Assembly (NCBI GenBank): GCA_030749435.1
Contig: JASMKH010000012.1
Span: forward strand, 1 to 64,000
DNA from: Phycisphaerales bacterium
Lineage (GTDB): Bacteria; Planctomycetota; Phycisphaerae; Phycisphaerales; SM1A02
Direction: 5' to 3'
DNA: 64,000 nt
Shown: positions 44,282 through 54,504 of the stretch, one piece after another
Position numbering within the stretch: the stretch's first letter is position 1
Layout of the letters: each line of letters opens with the position of its first letter
Notes under the pieces: generated by a model
Told to the model about the DNA's origin: nothing
Database searches by the model: none
The model's input: only the letters and a program-made list of their open reading frames with translations
Made by a program: the position numbers and the translations under genes

Positions 44282-45399
44282 GCATGCTCGGAATGCTGGC
44301 GACGACGAAGTTGGGCGAGGCGACCTCGGGGGGTGGCTTCTGGATGCCCGAGAGCGCTTCGACGGTTGCGCCGGAGGTTGATGGAGTTTTCTACTTCATC
44401 AACAACATCAACTACTTCTTCTTTGCGTTGTGTGTGGTGATCCTCGTCTGGTTTGCCATTCGATATCACAGCAAGCCGTCCGAGCATGTGACGTTTACGA
44501 GTGATGCGCCGACCCACAACACGCCTCTGGAGTTGACGTGGACCGCCATTCCTCTGCTGCTGGTTGGCGTGATTTTCTGGCTCGGCATGGATGGGTTTCT
44601 TGAACTGAATGAATCGCCCGAGGACTCGTATGAGGTTCAGGTGACCGCCCAGAAGTGGTCGTGGACCTTCCAGCACCCCGAATATGGAGTCACCGAGGCT
44701 GGCGAGTTGACCGTCCCACTGGGCCGGCCCGTCCGGCTGATCATGACCTCATCGGACGTGCTTCACAGCCTGTTCGTCCCGGCATTTCGGGTGAAGAATG
44801 ACGTGGTTCCCGGCCGGTACACCAGCCTCTGGTTCGAGGCCACGATCCCTGGCCAGTACCGCCTCTACTGCACCGAGTACTGCGGCAAGGATCACTCAAA
44901 GATGCTCGCCGTCGTCAATGTGCTTCCAGAGGATGAGTTCCAGACCCGACTGGGCCAACTCGCACGGGAGTACGAAGACATTTCGGATCAGGAACTTCCG
45001 GAGTACGCGATGGTTCGTCTGTACAACCGGTGTGCCTCGTGCCACACCTTGGACGGCAAGTCAGCGACCGGTCCGTCATTCAAGGGGTTGTGGGATCGGA
45101 CAAAGAGTGGTTCGACGGTCTTCACCGACGGCAGTTCGCTGAAGGATCACATGGGCCCTGGCGGCGAGTTTGAGGTTCCGGAGAACTATCTCAGAGACTC
45201 GATCCTCAACCCGCAGCACTACCTCGTGCAGAACTACCCGGGCTCCATGCCGACGTTCAAGGGGCAACTCAAGGAGCGGCAGATCGACGCCATGATCTTG
45301 ATGCTCAAGAATCTGGACCGGCTTACAGACGAGCAAGGCAATCCGCTTGAAAACCCGGATCTCTCCGGGGCGGACGTATCCACGGGAGCACAACAATGA
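44278..45399 (+). CDS. coxB: Cytochrome c oxidase subunit II with fused cytochrome c (caa3 type)
   Basis: 373 aa. Two membrane helices ([16 protein letters not shown] and [16 protein letters not shown]), the CuA-bearing cupredoxin domain with [12 protein letters not shown] (C198, C202, H206, M209), and a C-terminal cytochrome c domain with CASCH (C252, C255, H256). The fused heme c is the caa3 hallmark and receives electrons from cytochrome c or ActE. No cleavable signal peptide is evident. Followed by 19 bp and then coxA. Confidence 0.95.
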   Translation: MSMLGMLATTKLGEATSGGGFWMPESASTVAPEVDGVFYFINNINYFFFALCVVILVWFAIRYHSKPSEHVTFTSDAPTHNTPLELTWTAIPLLLVGVIFWLGMDGFLELNESPEDSYEVQVTAQKWSWTFQHPEYGVTEAGELTVPLGRPVRLIMTSSDVLHSLFVPAFRVKNDVVPGRYTSLWFEATIPGQYRLYCTEYCGKDHSKMLAVVNVLPEDEFQTRLGQLAREYEDISDQELPEYAMVRLYNRCASCHTLDGKSATGPSFKGLWDRTKSGSTVFTDGSSLKDHMGPGGEFEVPENYLRDSILNPQHYLVQNYPGSMPTFKGQLKERQIDAMILMLKNLDRLTDEQGNPLENPDLSGADVSTGAQQ

Positions 45400-45418
45400 C
45401 CGTGGAAGGGATGATGCG

Positions 45419-47128
<1,710 letters not shown>

Positions 47129-47149
47129 GTGCGTCTGGGAGCCGTTTAC

Positions 47150-48172
47150 ATGAGTCAACTGCACATTGAAGCTGGCGGACACGAGGAGGACGGGCACGAT
47201 CACCCGGAGTTCCTCGCGCACCATTGGAACAATCCGGTGCAACAGTTCGAGGCCGGCAAGCTCGGCATGTGGATCTTTCTGGCGACGGAAATCCTGCTCT
47301 TTGGCGGGCTGTTCTGCGCCTATGCGGTGTGGCGTTCGAACCACCCCGAGATCTTCAAGTACGGAAGCCAGTTTCTCGACACGACCTGGGGTGCCATCAA
47401 TACGGCCGTACTACTGACCAGCAGCATGACGATGGCGATGGCCGTGACCTTCGCCGCGAGAGGCAAGATCAAAGCGGTGGTGATTACGCTCATTCTGACG
47501 CTGATGGGCGCTGGTGGCTTTATGGCAATCAAGTACGTCGAGTACAGCCATAAGTTCCACGAGGGTTTCTATCCCGGGATGTCGTTCTACGAGCAGCCCC
47601 ACGCGTCCGACTTGTGGCTTCCGCTTGAAGAGACGGCGGTCGTACGAAACGCGAAGACGGTTGAAATGGAGACGGCGAGTTCGGCGGCCCTCGTCGCCGA
47701 GGACGTTGCCCGCGCAGAACTTCCAGCCGAGCCAGCCGAGGCGCAGGGGTGGAACCAGCCGGTCGCTGGCAACGGCCCCGAGGGGCTCTCCTCGAGCGAA
47801 TTGGCGATCGACACGGCCGAACTCTCGGTGTTCCTGCCGCCCGGCGTCCTTGGCAATCTCGAGGACCAATCTGCGGAATTGGCCTACGCGGACCATCATG
47901 AGGCCGGCGAGGCTGTCACGCTGCCGCACCCACTTCAGGATCCCAGTCGACCGGTCAACGCGCAGAAGTTCTTCACGATCTACTTCCTCATGACGGGATT
48001 GCACGGGGTCCACGTCGTGGTCGGTGGCATCGTCATTCTGTGGCTGCTGATCCTGACGCTGCGTGGACGCTTCAGTGCCGCGTACTACACGCCGATCGAT
48101 CTCGGCGGTCTGTACTGGCACATTGTGGATGTGATCTGGATCTTCCTCTTTCCCCTGTTCTACCTGATCTGA
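47150..48172 (+). CDS. coxC: Cytochrome c oxidase subunit III with a large insertion
   Basis: 340 aa. Typical helices flank the ends (GKLGMWIFLATEILLFGGLFCAYAVW; INTAVLLTSSMTMAMAV; FTIYFLMTGLHGVHVVVGGIVILWLL; YWHIVDVIWIFLFPLFYLI). Between residues about 140 and 270 is an extra hydrophilic, acidic and Ala-rich stretch not part of ordinary subunit III. Start at ATG 47150; a GTG at 47129 gives seven more codons. Follows coxA by 21 bp. Confidence 0.93.
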   Translation: MSQLHIEAGGHEEDGHDHPEFLAHHWNNPVQQFEAGKLGMWIFLATEILLFGGLFCAYAVWRSNHPEIFKYGSQFLDTTWGAINTAVLLTSSMTMAMAVTFAARGKIKAVVITLILTLMGAGGFMAIKYVEYSHKFHEGFYPGMSFYEQPHASDLWLPLEETAVVRNAKTVEMETASSAALVAEDVARAELPAEPAEAQGWNQPVAGNGPEGLSSSELAIDTAELSVFLPPGVLGNLEDQSAELAYADHHEAGEAVTLPHPLQDPSRPVNAQKFFTIYFLMTGLHGVHVVVGGIVILWLLILTLRGRFSAAYYTPIDLGGLYWHIVDVIWIFLFPLFYLI

Positions 48173-48185
48173 CGGAGCATTCGAG

Positions 48186-48608
48186 ATGTCATCAAACGAT
48201 CACGATTCCGTCGGCCACATCGTCCCGATCAAGATGCTGGTCGGCACCTGCCTGGCGCTCCTCTTCCTGACTGCAGTCACGGTCTGGGTTTCCAAGCTCG
48301 ACTTTGTCGAACTGCGCATGGGTGAGATGAACATCGTGGTGGCGATGGGCGTCGCTGTAGTCAAGTGCACGGTCGTTGCGCTGATCTTTATGCACCTGCG
48401 TTGGGATCGATCATTCATCGGGTTCATTTTCGTGAGTTCGATTCTGTTTGTCGGGGTCTTCATCGGCTTCTCGCTGCTCGATACAAGCGAGTACCAGCCC
48501 GCGATCATTCCGGGAGACACGCCGCAGATTCAACAGAAGCTGGACGCGCTCGAAGCTACCCTCGCCGCCGAGGCGCAGGGCGATCATGGAACCGCTGGCG
48601 AGCACTGA
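48186..48608 (+). CDS. coxD: Cytochrome c oxidase subunit IV family protein
   Basis: 140 aa. Three membrane helices (MLVGTCLALLFLTAVTVWV; MNIVVAMGVAVVKCTVVALIFMHL; FIFVSSILFVGVFIGFSLL) in the COX4/CyoD prokaryotic pattern, with the family's helix-2 K-C-x-V-x-x-x-x-M-H-L-R segment. A 40-residue hydrophilic, coil-prone tail follows. Stabilises the oxidase. The next gene overlaps its end by 23 bp. Confidence 0.92.
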   Translation: MSSNDHDSVGHIVPIKMLVGTCLALLFLTAVTVWVSKLDFVELRMGEMNIVVAMGVAVVKCTVVALIFMHLRWDRSFIGFIFVSSILFVGVFIGFSLLDTSEYQPAIIPGDTPQIQQKLDALEATLAAEAQGDHGTAGEH

Positions 48609-49224
48609 GCCCTCGGAGGGTTCGGGTGAGGGCGCCCGCGGCGTCTATGCGCGAGACGAGGACAGAGTCAAGGCAGGCTCCATGGGCCTGCTGCTGCTCC
48701 TGATCACGCTTGGAATGCTGTTCGGAGCGTTGGTGCTCGTCATTCTGGCGGTACGCATCGGTGACGAGGCCTGGCCCTCGGATCTGCCTCATCTGCCGTG
48801 GCAGGTTTGGGTGAGTACGGTGGCATTGGTGGGGACGAGCATCGTGTTGGCTGAGGCTGTTGCCGCGCAGCGCCGCGGGTCAGACACGGGAGTACGGCTC
48901 GGTCTGGTGATGGCGGGAGCGCTTGCAGCCATCTTCACGGGAATGCAGGCGTGGGCCTGGTACGACTGGCACGCGCAGATGCCGAGTTGGGAATCCGCCA
49001 CGCAACAACATCGAATCGGCGTGATGGGATTCTGGGTGTTGACGAGTCTGCATGTCGCCCACGTGCTCGGCGGCCTGGTGCCGCTTGCCATGGTGGGCTG
49101 GTATGCGGTGTTTCGTTCGTGGTCCGCATCGCGGGATGGACTGCTTCGTCACACCGCGACCTACTGGCACTTCCTGGATGCCGTCTGGGTCGTTCTGCTT
49201 CTGACGATGGTGTTTGCGTTGTAG
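48586..49224 (+). CDS. Second subunit III-like protein
   Basis: 212 aa from ATG 48586, which overlaps coxD by 23 bp. About five membrane helices (SMGLLLLLITLGMLFGALVLVIL; VSTVALVGTSIVLAE; GLVMAGALAAIFTGMQAWAWY; FWVLTSLHVAHVLGGLVPLAMVGWY; YWHFLDAVWVVLLLTMVFAL). The last helices match the subunit III end (TSLHVAHVLGG, TYWHFLDAVW). It is a compact heme-copper oxidase subunit III homologue, the second of the operon. Last gene of the operon; convergent with an M1 peptidase gene at 9 bp. Confidence 0.85.
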   Translation: MEPLASTEPSEGSGEGARGVYARDEDRVKAGSMGLLLLLITLGMLFGALVLVILAVRIGDEAWPSDLPHLPWQVWVSTVALVGTSIVLAEAVAAQRRGSDTGVRLGLVMAGALAAIFTGMQAWAWYDWHAQMPSWESATQQHRIGVMGFWVLTSLHVAHVLGGLVPLAMVGWYAVFRSWSASRDGLLRHTATYWHFLDAVWVVLLLTMVFAL

Positions 49225-49233
49225 GAGAGCGGC

Positions 49234-51864
49234 TCACTCGGGAGGGGCAGGGCGTTCACCGGCAGTGGAGAGCTCGGTCAGGGAGCCGTCCAGGTTGACA
49301 GTCGCTGAGAGGTCGTCAGGAGTTCCGGGCTCGGTGTCGGGGCCGTGGCTCATGAGACGAGTCACCAGCATGCCACCGTCTTCTGCAAAGACGATGGCGA
49401 TGCGTGTGTTCCAGCCGTCCCGAGGAAGAGCGCGAGATGTGGCTGCAGCCAGCTGCGCGGCTGCATCGTCGGCCGCGTCCGCGATCCTTGGGCCGACCAC
49501 CGAGGCCCAGTCACGCATGGCTTCCACGGTGCGGTTGCGAGCCTCTTCTTCGGCGGCGAGTCGCATGGGGTTGGTTCGTTCATCATCCCAGTGAACCGGG
49601 AACCGGCGCCCCGGGATTTCGGGCGGGTACCGATTGTCGGAACGATCCACATCGGCCAGCTCGTCATTGGGATCGAGTTCGATGTGCGCGATGTCGTGAT
49701 CGCGAACGAGCATCTTCGAGGCGCGGTGCTGATCAGCCCGCCAGAGATCGGCAGGAAGCATGATGTCCTCGATCGAGCCATCGTCGTAAGTGATGCGAAG
49801 TGGCAGGGGCATCACCAGACCGCCATTGGTTGTGAAGTGCACCACATGGAAGCGCCGCCTGGTCTCGAGCAGTGCCTGTTGCTCGGGTTCAAGTTCTGCC
49901 AGCAGCTTGGCGTGCGCTCGCACGTCTGCGGGCGTGACATCGTGTTCGTCGAAGGTGCTGTAAAAGTCGATGAGTTCCGGAAACCGGTCGGTGCGGCGCA
50001 TGAGGCCTTCGTTGCGTTGGGCCGTAATCGGAGTGGGCGCCGCGCGATCCTCATCATCCCGGTCTGCAGCCTTCTCGACTGTCGGCCGCGCGGTGTTGAC
50101 GCGAAATGTCTCCACGGACTCGATGCCCACATCAACAGGGCGTGTGTCGTAGAACCAGCCCCGCCAGAACCAGTCGAGATCCCGTCCGCTGGCATCCTCG
50201 ATAGTGCGAAAGAAGTCGGCTGGCTCCGGTCGTTTGAATGCCCACCTGCTCGTATAGGCCCTCATGGCGTGGTCGAAGAGTTCGCGGCCAACGACAGTTT
50301 CGCGGAGGATGTTGAGGGCAGTCGCTGGCTTGGCATAGGCATTCGGACCGAATTGCAGGATCGACTCGCTCGCGGTCATGATGGGGCGCGTGTTTCCGTA
50401 GTCGCTCATGTAGTCGGTGATGGCGCGGGGAAGCCCGCGGCTTCTGGCATAGTCCTCTTCCCAGGATCGCTCTGCGAGGAACTGGTGGAATGTGTTGAGC
50501 CCCTCGTCCATCCATGTCCACTGGCGTTCATCGCTGTTGACGATCATCGGGAACCAGAAGTGGCCGACCTCATGGATGACGACGCTGATGAGTCCGTACT
50601 TGGCGCGTTTGGTCCAGGTACCGTCCTCCTCCGGGCGTGGTCCGTTGAAGGTCATCATCGGGTACTCCATGCCTCCTCCAACGACGCCATTGACTGACCA
50701 TGCGACGGGCCACGGATAGGGCATCGCGGTTCGAGAGTACGACTCGATCGCGTGGGCGACGGCGTGAGTGGAGTAGAGATCCCAGAGCCCGTCCGCCTCT
50801 TCAGGCCACATCGACATGGCCATGGCGCGGTCGCCCCCCGGAATGTCGACGCCCATGGCGTCCCACGCAAAGGCAGGCGAGGTGCTGAAGGCGAAGTCGC
50901 GTACGTTGTCGGCCTTGAACCTCCAGGTTTGCTCTTCATCGGTGGGGGAGGCGACGAGCGCATCGGACTCCTCTCGGGTAACCACCATGACAGGGCGACT
51001 GGACGTTGATGCTTGGTCGAGCCGTTTCCGGTGCGTATCAGTCAGCACCCGTTTGGGATTCATCAATTCGCCCGTGGCGCCGACGAGGTAGTTCTTGGGA
51101 ACGGTGATGTCGACCTCATAGTCGCCGAACTCAAGTGTGAACTCGCCACGCCCAAGAAACGGGCGGGTCTGCCATCCGTCGTAGTCGGTGTATGCGGCGA
51201 GCCTCGGGAACCACTGGGCAATCTGATACAGGATGCGGTCGTCATCGAGTTCCTCGTACCCGCTTCGTCCCGCAATGTGATCCGGGACAACAGCGCTGGA
51301 CCAGTCGATGTCGAATCGGAACGTGCGCCCCGGCTCCAGCGGCGTGGGCAGGTCGATCCGCATCATGGTTCCATCGACCGTGTGCTCGAGCGGGCGTCCC
51401 TTTGCATCAGTGACGGCGTGCAGGGTGACGCCGCCTTTGAACGACTCGGCGCCCAAGTGGTATTGCAGCGATTCGTAGTGCATGCCGCTGTTCAGATCCG
51501 GGGCGCGTTGGGCCAGTCGTCCTCGCGCGTTGGGGCGGAACCGGTTCTGGTCCAGTTGCACCCAGAGCCAGTGCAGCGTATCGGGGCTGTTGTTGTGGTA
51601 GGTGATCGACTCATGCCCGTCGAGGCGGTGGGATGTGGTATCGAGCCTCACCTGAATGTCGTAGTCGACCTGCTGTTGCCAGTAGTCGGGGCCTGGTGCG
51701 CCGCTGCCGCTGCGAAAGCGATTTGGTGAGGGAAGGTCGCGGTCGTCGAGGCGAACGAATGGGTCGTCGTGGTGCAGAACCTGTTCGGGTCTCCATGGCC
51801 GATCGTCGGGGTGGGCGAATGCAGGTGCGGTGACGGCCAGGGTGAGCAGCAGGGTTGTTCGCAC
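49234..51864 (-). CDS. Secreted M1-family metallopeptidase
   Basis: 876 aa from a GTG at 51862-51864, preceded by a strong GGAAGGAGG ribosome site. Signal peptide (VRTTLLLTLAVTAPAFA). The N-terminal beta domain of M1 enzymes follows (YDIQVRLDTTSHRLDGHESITYHNNSPD), with GGGMEYPMM (substrate site, GxMEN-like) and the zinc site HEVGH (H431) plus the second-Glu stretch WTWMDEGLN. A beta-rich C-terminal region of about 250 residues completes it. Probably an aminopeptidase exported to the periplasm or outside. Not part of the respiratory operon. Confidence 0.9.
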   Translation of the reverse strand: MRTTLLLTLAVTAPAFAHPDDRPWRPEQVLHHDDPFVRLDDRDLPSPNRFRSGSGAPGPDYWQQQVDYDIQVRLDTTSHRLDGHESITYHNNSPDTLHWLWVQLDQNRFRPNARGRLAQRAPDLNSGMHYESLQYHLGAESFKGGVTLHAVTDAKGRPLEHTVDGTMMRIDLPTPLEPGRTFRFDIDWSSAVVPDHIAGRSGYEELDDDRILYQIAQWFPRLAAYTDYDGWQTRPFLGRGEFTLEFGDYEVDITVPKNYLVGATGELMNPKRVLTDTHRKRLDQASTSSRPVMVVTREESDALVASPTDEEQTWRFKADNVRDFAFSTSPAFAWDAMGVDIPGGDRAMAMSMWPEEADGLWDLYSTHAVAHAIESYSRTAMPYPWPVAWSVNGVVGGGMEYPMMTFNGPRPEEDGTWTKRAKYGLISVVIHEVGHFWFPMIVNSDERQWTWMDEGLNTFHQFLAERSWEEDYARSRGLPRAITDYMSDYGNTRPIMTASESILQFGPNAYAKPATALNILRETVVGRELFDHAMRAYTSRWAFKRPEPADFFRTIEDASGRDLDWFWRGWFYDTRPVDVGIESVETFRVNTARPTVEKAADRDDEDRAAPTPITAQRNEGLMRRTDRFPELIDFYSTFDEHDVTPADVRAHAKLLAELEPEQQALLETRRRFHVVHFTTNGGLVMPLPLRITYDDGSIEDIMLPADLWRADQHRASKMLVRDHDIAHIELDPNDELADVDRSDNRYPPEIPGRRFPVHWDDERTNPMRLAAEEEARNRTVEAMRDWASVVGPRIADAADDAAAQLAAATSRALPRDGWNTRIAIVFAEDGGMLVTRLMSHGPDTEPGTPDDLSATVNLDGSLTELSTAGERPAPPE

Positions 51865-51936
51865 GGGGGCCTCCTTCCACGAGGTGCTGATGACGGTAGC
51901 ACAATCGTGGGCAAACTCGGGGCGAGTCAGAGGCAG

Positions 51937-52025
51937 GGGCCGAACTCCGGACACCCACCCGCCGAGGCCGAATAGGGCCGAACTCCGGACACCCACCCGC
52001 CGAGGCCGAATCGCGGACACCCACC
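51937..52025 (+). repeat. REP-like repeat cluster, left of the transposase
   Basis: Two adjacent 37-bp direct repeats (51937-51973 and 51975-52011), each holding the core CCGGACACCCACC, plus a third core CGGACACCCACC at 52014-52025. The orientation is the reverse of the cluster right of the transposase gene. Confidence 0.75.
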
Positions 52026-52108
52026 AACTCGCGCGACTTTTGGCAGCAATCCCGAGAACGGCTCCTGCTAGGCGGTAGCTTCCATCCGCTTGCCAGAAGG
52101 AGCCTGTG

Positions 52109-53047
52109 ATGCCCACCCCACGCAAGGCTGTCGTGGATGTAACTCGACGCGGGATCTACCACACCATCAGTAGGTGTGTTCGAAGGGCCCACCTGTGCGG
52201 CGACGGGTTCGAACACCGACGTGAGTGGATTCAGAGGCGGTTGGACCTCTTGTTGTCAGTCATGGCCATTGACATCTATGCGTGGGAGATCCTGTCAAAC
52301 CACCTTCACGCTCTGGTGGAGACTCGCCCGGACCTTGTTCGGGGATGGACCGATAGGGACGTAGCGATTCGGTACTTGACACTGTGTCCGTGCAAGTGGC
52401 GCCGGCGTCGCAAGGGAATCCCTGTGGACGCTCCGCCGACCGATGAGGAGATCGATGACGTCTTGACTGTCCCCGGCCGCATCGCAGTACTCCGTGAGCG
52501 ACTGTCGAGTGTCAGTTGGTTCATGGCGATGCTCAAGGAGCCGATCGCTCGGTGGGCGAACAAGGAAGACGACTGCACGGGCCACTTCTGGGAAGGGCGG
52601 TTTCAGTGCGTTGCGGTGCTGGATGAGGCTGCGATTGTGGCTGTGGCGACCTACATAGATCTGAACGCAATTCGAGCGGGTCTTGTGGAACGAATCGAAG
52701 CGGCGCACCAGGGATCGGTTTCCGAGCGAGCGCGCCTAGTTGCCGGTCGCAGGCCACGAACGTCCATCCCACTCAAGTCGATTCCCGGGTTTACTGACAG
52801 GGCCTATCTCAAGCATGTGGATGAGTGGTCTCGAGTTGTGGTTCCAGGGAAGCGATCTGTGCCTCGTGTACTTCCACCGATTCTGGAACGGCTTGGACTC
52901 ACGCGTCAATCTTGGGCGTCCTTGATCAAGAGGGGTTTGGAGACTGTTTCGGGGACTGCGATTGGAAGTGCCGAAGCGCTTCGCGACGAGGCGCGTCGGC
53001 GAATGGGGCATTGGGTACTGAGTCCAACTCGGAACTGGACCGGGTAG
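52109..53047 (+). CDS. REP-associated transposase (RAYT, Y1/HUH superfamily)
   Basis: 312 aa from ATG 52109, with AGAAGGAG about 6 nt upstream. The N-terminal part has RRGIYHTISRCVRR and the HUH motif SNHLHALVE (metal-binding H-x-H). Later come TGHFWEGRF and YIDLNAIRAGLVE, signature blocks of IS200-like/RAYT proteins (usual forms GxxWQGRF and YIxxNPVRAG). The region where the catalytic Tyr is usual (before the GHFWEGRF block) reads PIARWANKED, so the nucleophile may be changed. RAYTs mobilise or process REP sequences, and the gene lies between two inverted clusters of short repeats. A domesticated, host-kept protein is as likely as an active element. Confidence 0.88.
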   Translation: MPTPRKAVVDVTRRGIYHTISRCVRRAHLCGDGFEHRREWIQRRLDLLLSVMAIDIYAWEILSNHLHALVETRPDLVRGWTDRDVAIRYLTLCPCKWRRRRKGIPVDAPPTDEEIDDVLTVPGRIAVLRERLSSVSWFMAMLKEPIARWANKEDDCTGHFWEGRFQCVAVLDEAAIVAVATYIDLNAIRAGLVERIEAAHQGSVSERARLVAGRRPRTSIPLKSIPGFTDRAYLKHVDEWSRVVVPGKRSVPRVLPPILERLGLTRQSWASLIKRGLETVSGTAIGSAEALRDEARRRMGHWVLSPTRNWTG

Positions 53048-53211
53048 CGAAACGGGTTCATTCGGCAACTGGGAGCGGCTGCAACCTGACTCGAGCCGTT
53101 GCCTGCTGCGCAGCGATGGCCAGTTCTGCTCGCTCTGGAGCTGCGTGTGGCGTGGCTGCGCCTGCGATTTGCCTTGCGGCGGTATCTCTGTGGTGCCGGG
53201 CGGCTCGGGAG

Positions 53212-53232
53212 CGCCGAGTTATCAGCTCGGCG
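53212..53232 (+). terminator. Small hairpin after the transposase gene
   Basis: CGCCGAG-TTATCAG-CTCGGCG, a perfect 7-bp stem with a 7-nt loop, about 165 bp after the transposase stop and just before the right repeat cluster. No U-run follows beyond TTG. Confidence 0.35.
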
Positions 53233-53238
53233 TTGCCT

Positions 53239-53391
53239 GGGAGTCCCTGAGTCGGTGGGTGTCCGACGTTCGTGGACGTTCGTGCGTGCGAGGGAGTCCC
53301 TGAGTCGGTGGGTGTCCGACGTTCGTGCGCGGTCGCGGCGTCATTGAGTGGGCGGGGATGGTGGGTGTCCAGCGTCTGTGGGTGGGTGTCC
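53239..53391 (+). repeat. REP-like repeat cluster, right of the transposase
   Basis: Four copies of the core GGTGGGTGTCC at 53254, 53307, 53360 and 53381. The first two lie in identical 36-bp repeats (53239-53274 and 53292-53327) and there form GTCGG-TGGGTGT-CCGAC stem-loops, each preceded by a GGGA-G-TCCC palindrome. The last two are followed by AGCG. The first three are exactly 53 bp apart. Orientation is opposite to the left cluster. Confidence 0.78.
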
Positions 53392-54504
53392 AGCGACGGG
53401 GGGCGTCAGGCCTAAGGCATGGGCCGTGTGCCAGAGCGTGTGGCGCACGAAGGGGGCGTCGGTTCCGTCGGTTCCGCCGATACCGTCGGTTCCGTCGATA
53501 CCGTCGGTTCCGCCCGTATCGTCGTGGTCGTCCTCCCGCCGCGGATTCCAGTTGGCCTCGACCAGCCGTGGCGGTTGTCGCCGGGCCGCTCGGATGACCT
53601 CCCAGCCCTCCTCCGCCAACTCACCCCGTCCCGTCACCAGCCGCACGTGACGATCCCTCCCCCCAACCAGGGCCACCGGCTCCTTCGGCTCGAGTCCGTC
53701 CTCCGGAACAGGCGTGTCGTAGATCAGCCCGCCCGACACGTAGTACGCCGTCGGATCACCGTGCTTGTACCGCTTCTTCAATGCCTCGTCACGACCCGCT
53801 ACCGTCGTGTCGGGATATGCCTCCCGCCACTGAGGCCATCCCGTGAATCGGCATGGAATGGTCGTGAGTGACTGTGGTGGACCCGTGATTGATCTGCCGA
53901 GCAGTTGCGAGTAGAGCGACTCACCTCCCACATTGCCGTCGGTACGCCGCAAGTAGAGAACCTGATTGCCGCCAGCAACCAGGCCGCTGGCTCCGAACCG
54001 TCTGACCTCACCATTGACGCGGCGGTCGAAGACGACCGGAGATGCCGATGGCCAGTGCCATGTGACGACAATCGGCACGCCGCCCAATTCGTCATGGATC
54101 AGTTCGTGAACATGCAGCACCGAGATTGGATACGCCCTTGCTTCGCCCCCGATCTCGACGCCGATGACGGAGTCATCGTCCACCAGGTACTTCTCCCGTG
54201 TTCCGGCTCGGTCCAGAACTGCTTGGGCTGTCAGAATACTCGGCGGCGCGTCCAACACCGGAATCATGTCTCGATGCAGCATCGCCGGCTGCAGCACTGC
54301 AGTCTCGGGAAGCCGAACGTTCGTGAGGTCGAACTCATAGGAACTCAGCGTTGCACCATCGCCCGGTGGTCGGGATGCAAGGCGAAGTACAGCTGGCGCC
54401 ATCGCCCAAGCGAGAATCGCGAGGAAGAGGATGGCTGCGCCGATCAGCACCCAGCCACCTTCTCGCAGCGACAGTCCGCGTCTCATGGCTGGCATCCGGG
54501 TCAT
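53341..54504 (-). CDS. DUF3179 protein with a repeat-derived C-terminal tail
   Basis: 387 aa. One N-terminal membrane helix (GWVLIGAAILFLAILAWAM) then the DUF3179 domain (GVEIGGEARAYPISVLHVHELIHDELGGVPIVVTWH, with YPISVL and IVVTW signatures) up to about residue 320. The tail has a Gly-Thr-Asp repeat (TGGTDGIDGTDGIGGTDGTD, from a 9-bp DNA repeat) and ends VAGHPPTDAGHPP, which is the translation of two REP cores on this strand. Its start overlaps the ctaB stop by 4 bp, so the two are coupled. Function of DUF3179 is unknown. Confidence 0.85.
   Translation of the reverse strand: MTRMPAMRRGLSLREGGWVLIGAAILFLAILAWAMAPAVLRLASRPPGDGATLSSYEFDLTNVRLPETAVLQPAMLHRDMIPVLDAPPSILTAQAVLDRAGTREKYLVDDDSVIGVEIGGEARAYPISVLHVHELIHDELGGVPIVVTWHWPSASPVVFDRRVNGEVRRFGASGLVAGGNQVLYLRRTDGNVGGESLYSQLLGRSITGPPQSLTTIPCRFTGWPQWREAYPDTTVAGRDEALKKRYKHGDPTAYYVSGGLIYDTPVPEDGLEPKEPVALVGGRDRHVRLVTGRGELAEEGWEVIRAARRQPPRLVEANWNPRREDDHDDTGGTDGIDGTDGIGGTDGTDAPFVRHTLWHTAHALGLTPPVAGHPPTDAGHPPSPPTQ
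53458..53515 (-). repeat. 9-bp tandem repeat coding Gly-Thr-Asp / Gly-Ile-Asp units
   Basis: Imperfect 9-bp units (GGTTCCGTC, GATACCGTC and variants) repeated about six times, in frame with the DUF3179 gene on the minus strand. Such tracts change length by slippage, each step adding three residues without a frameshift. Confidence 0.7.

Noticed and set aside
52106-53047. A complete insertion sequence with terminal inverted repeats and target duplication
   Set aside because: The flanking repeats are multi-copy REP-like clusters rather than single terminal repeats, and no target duplication was seen.
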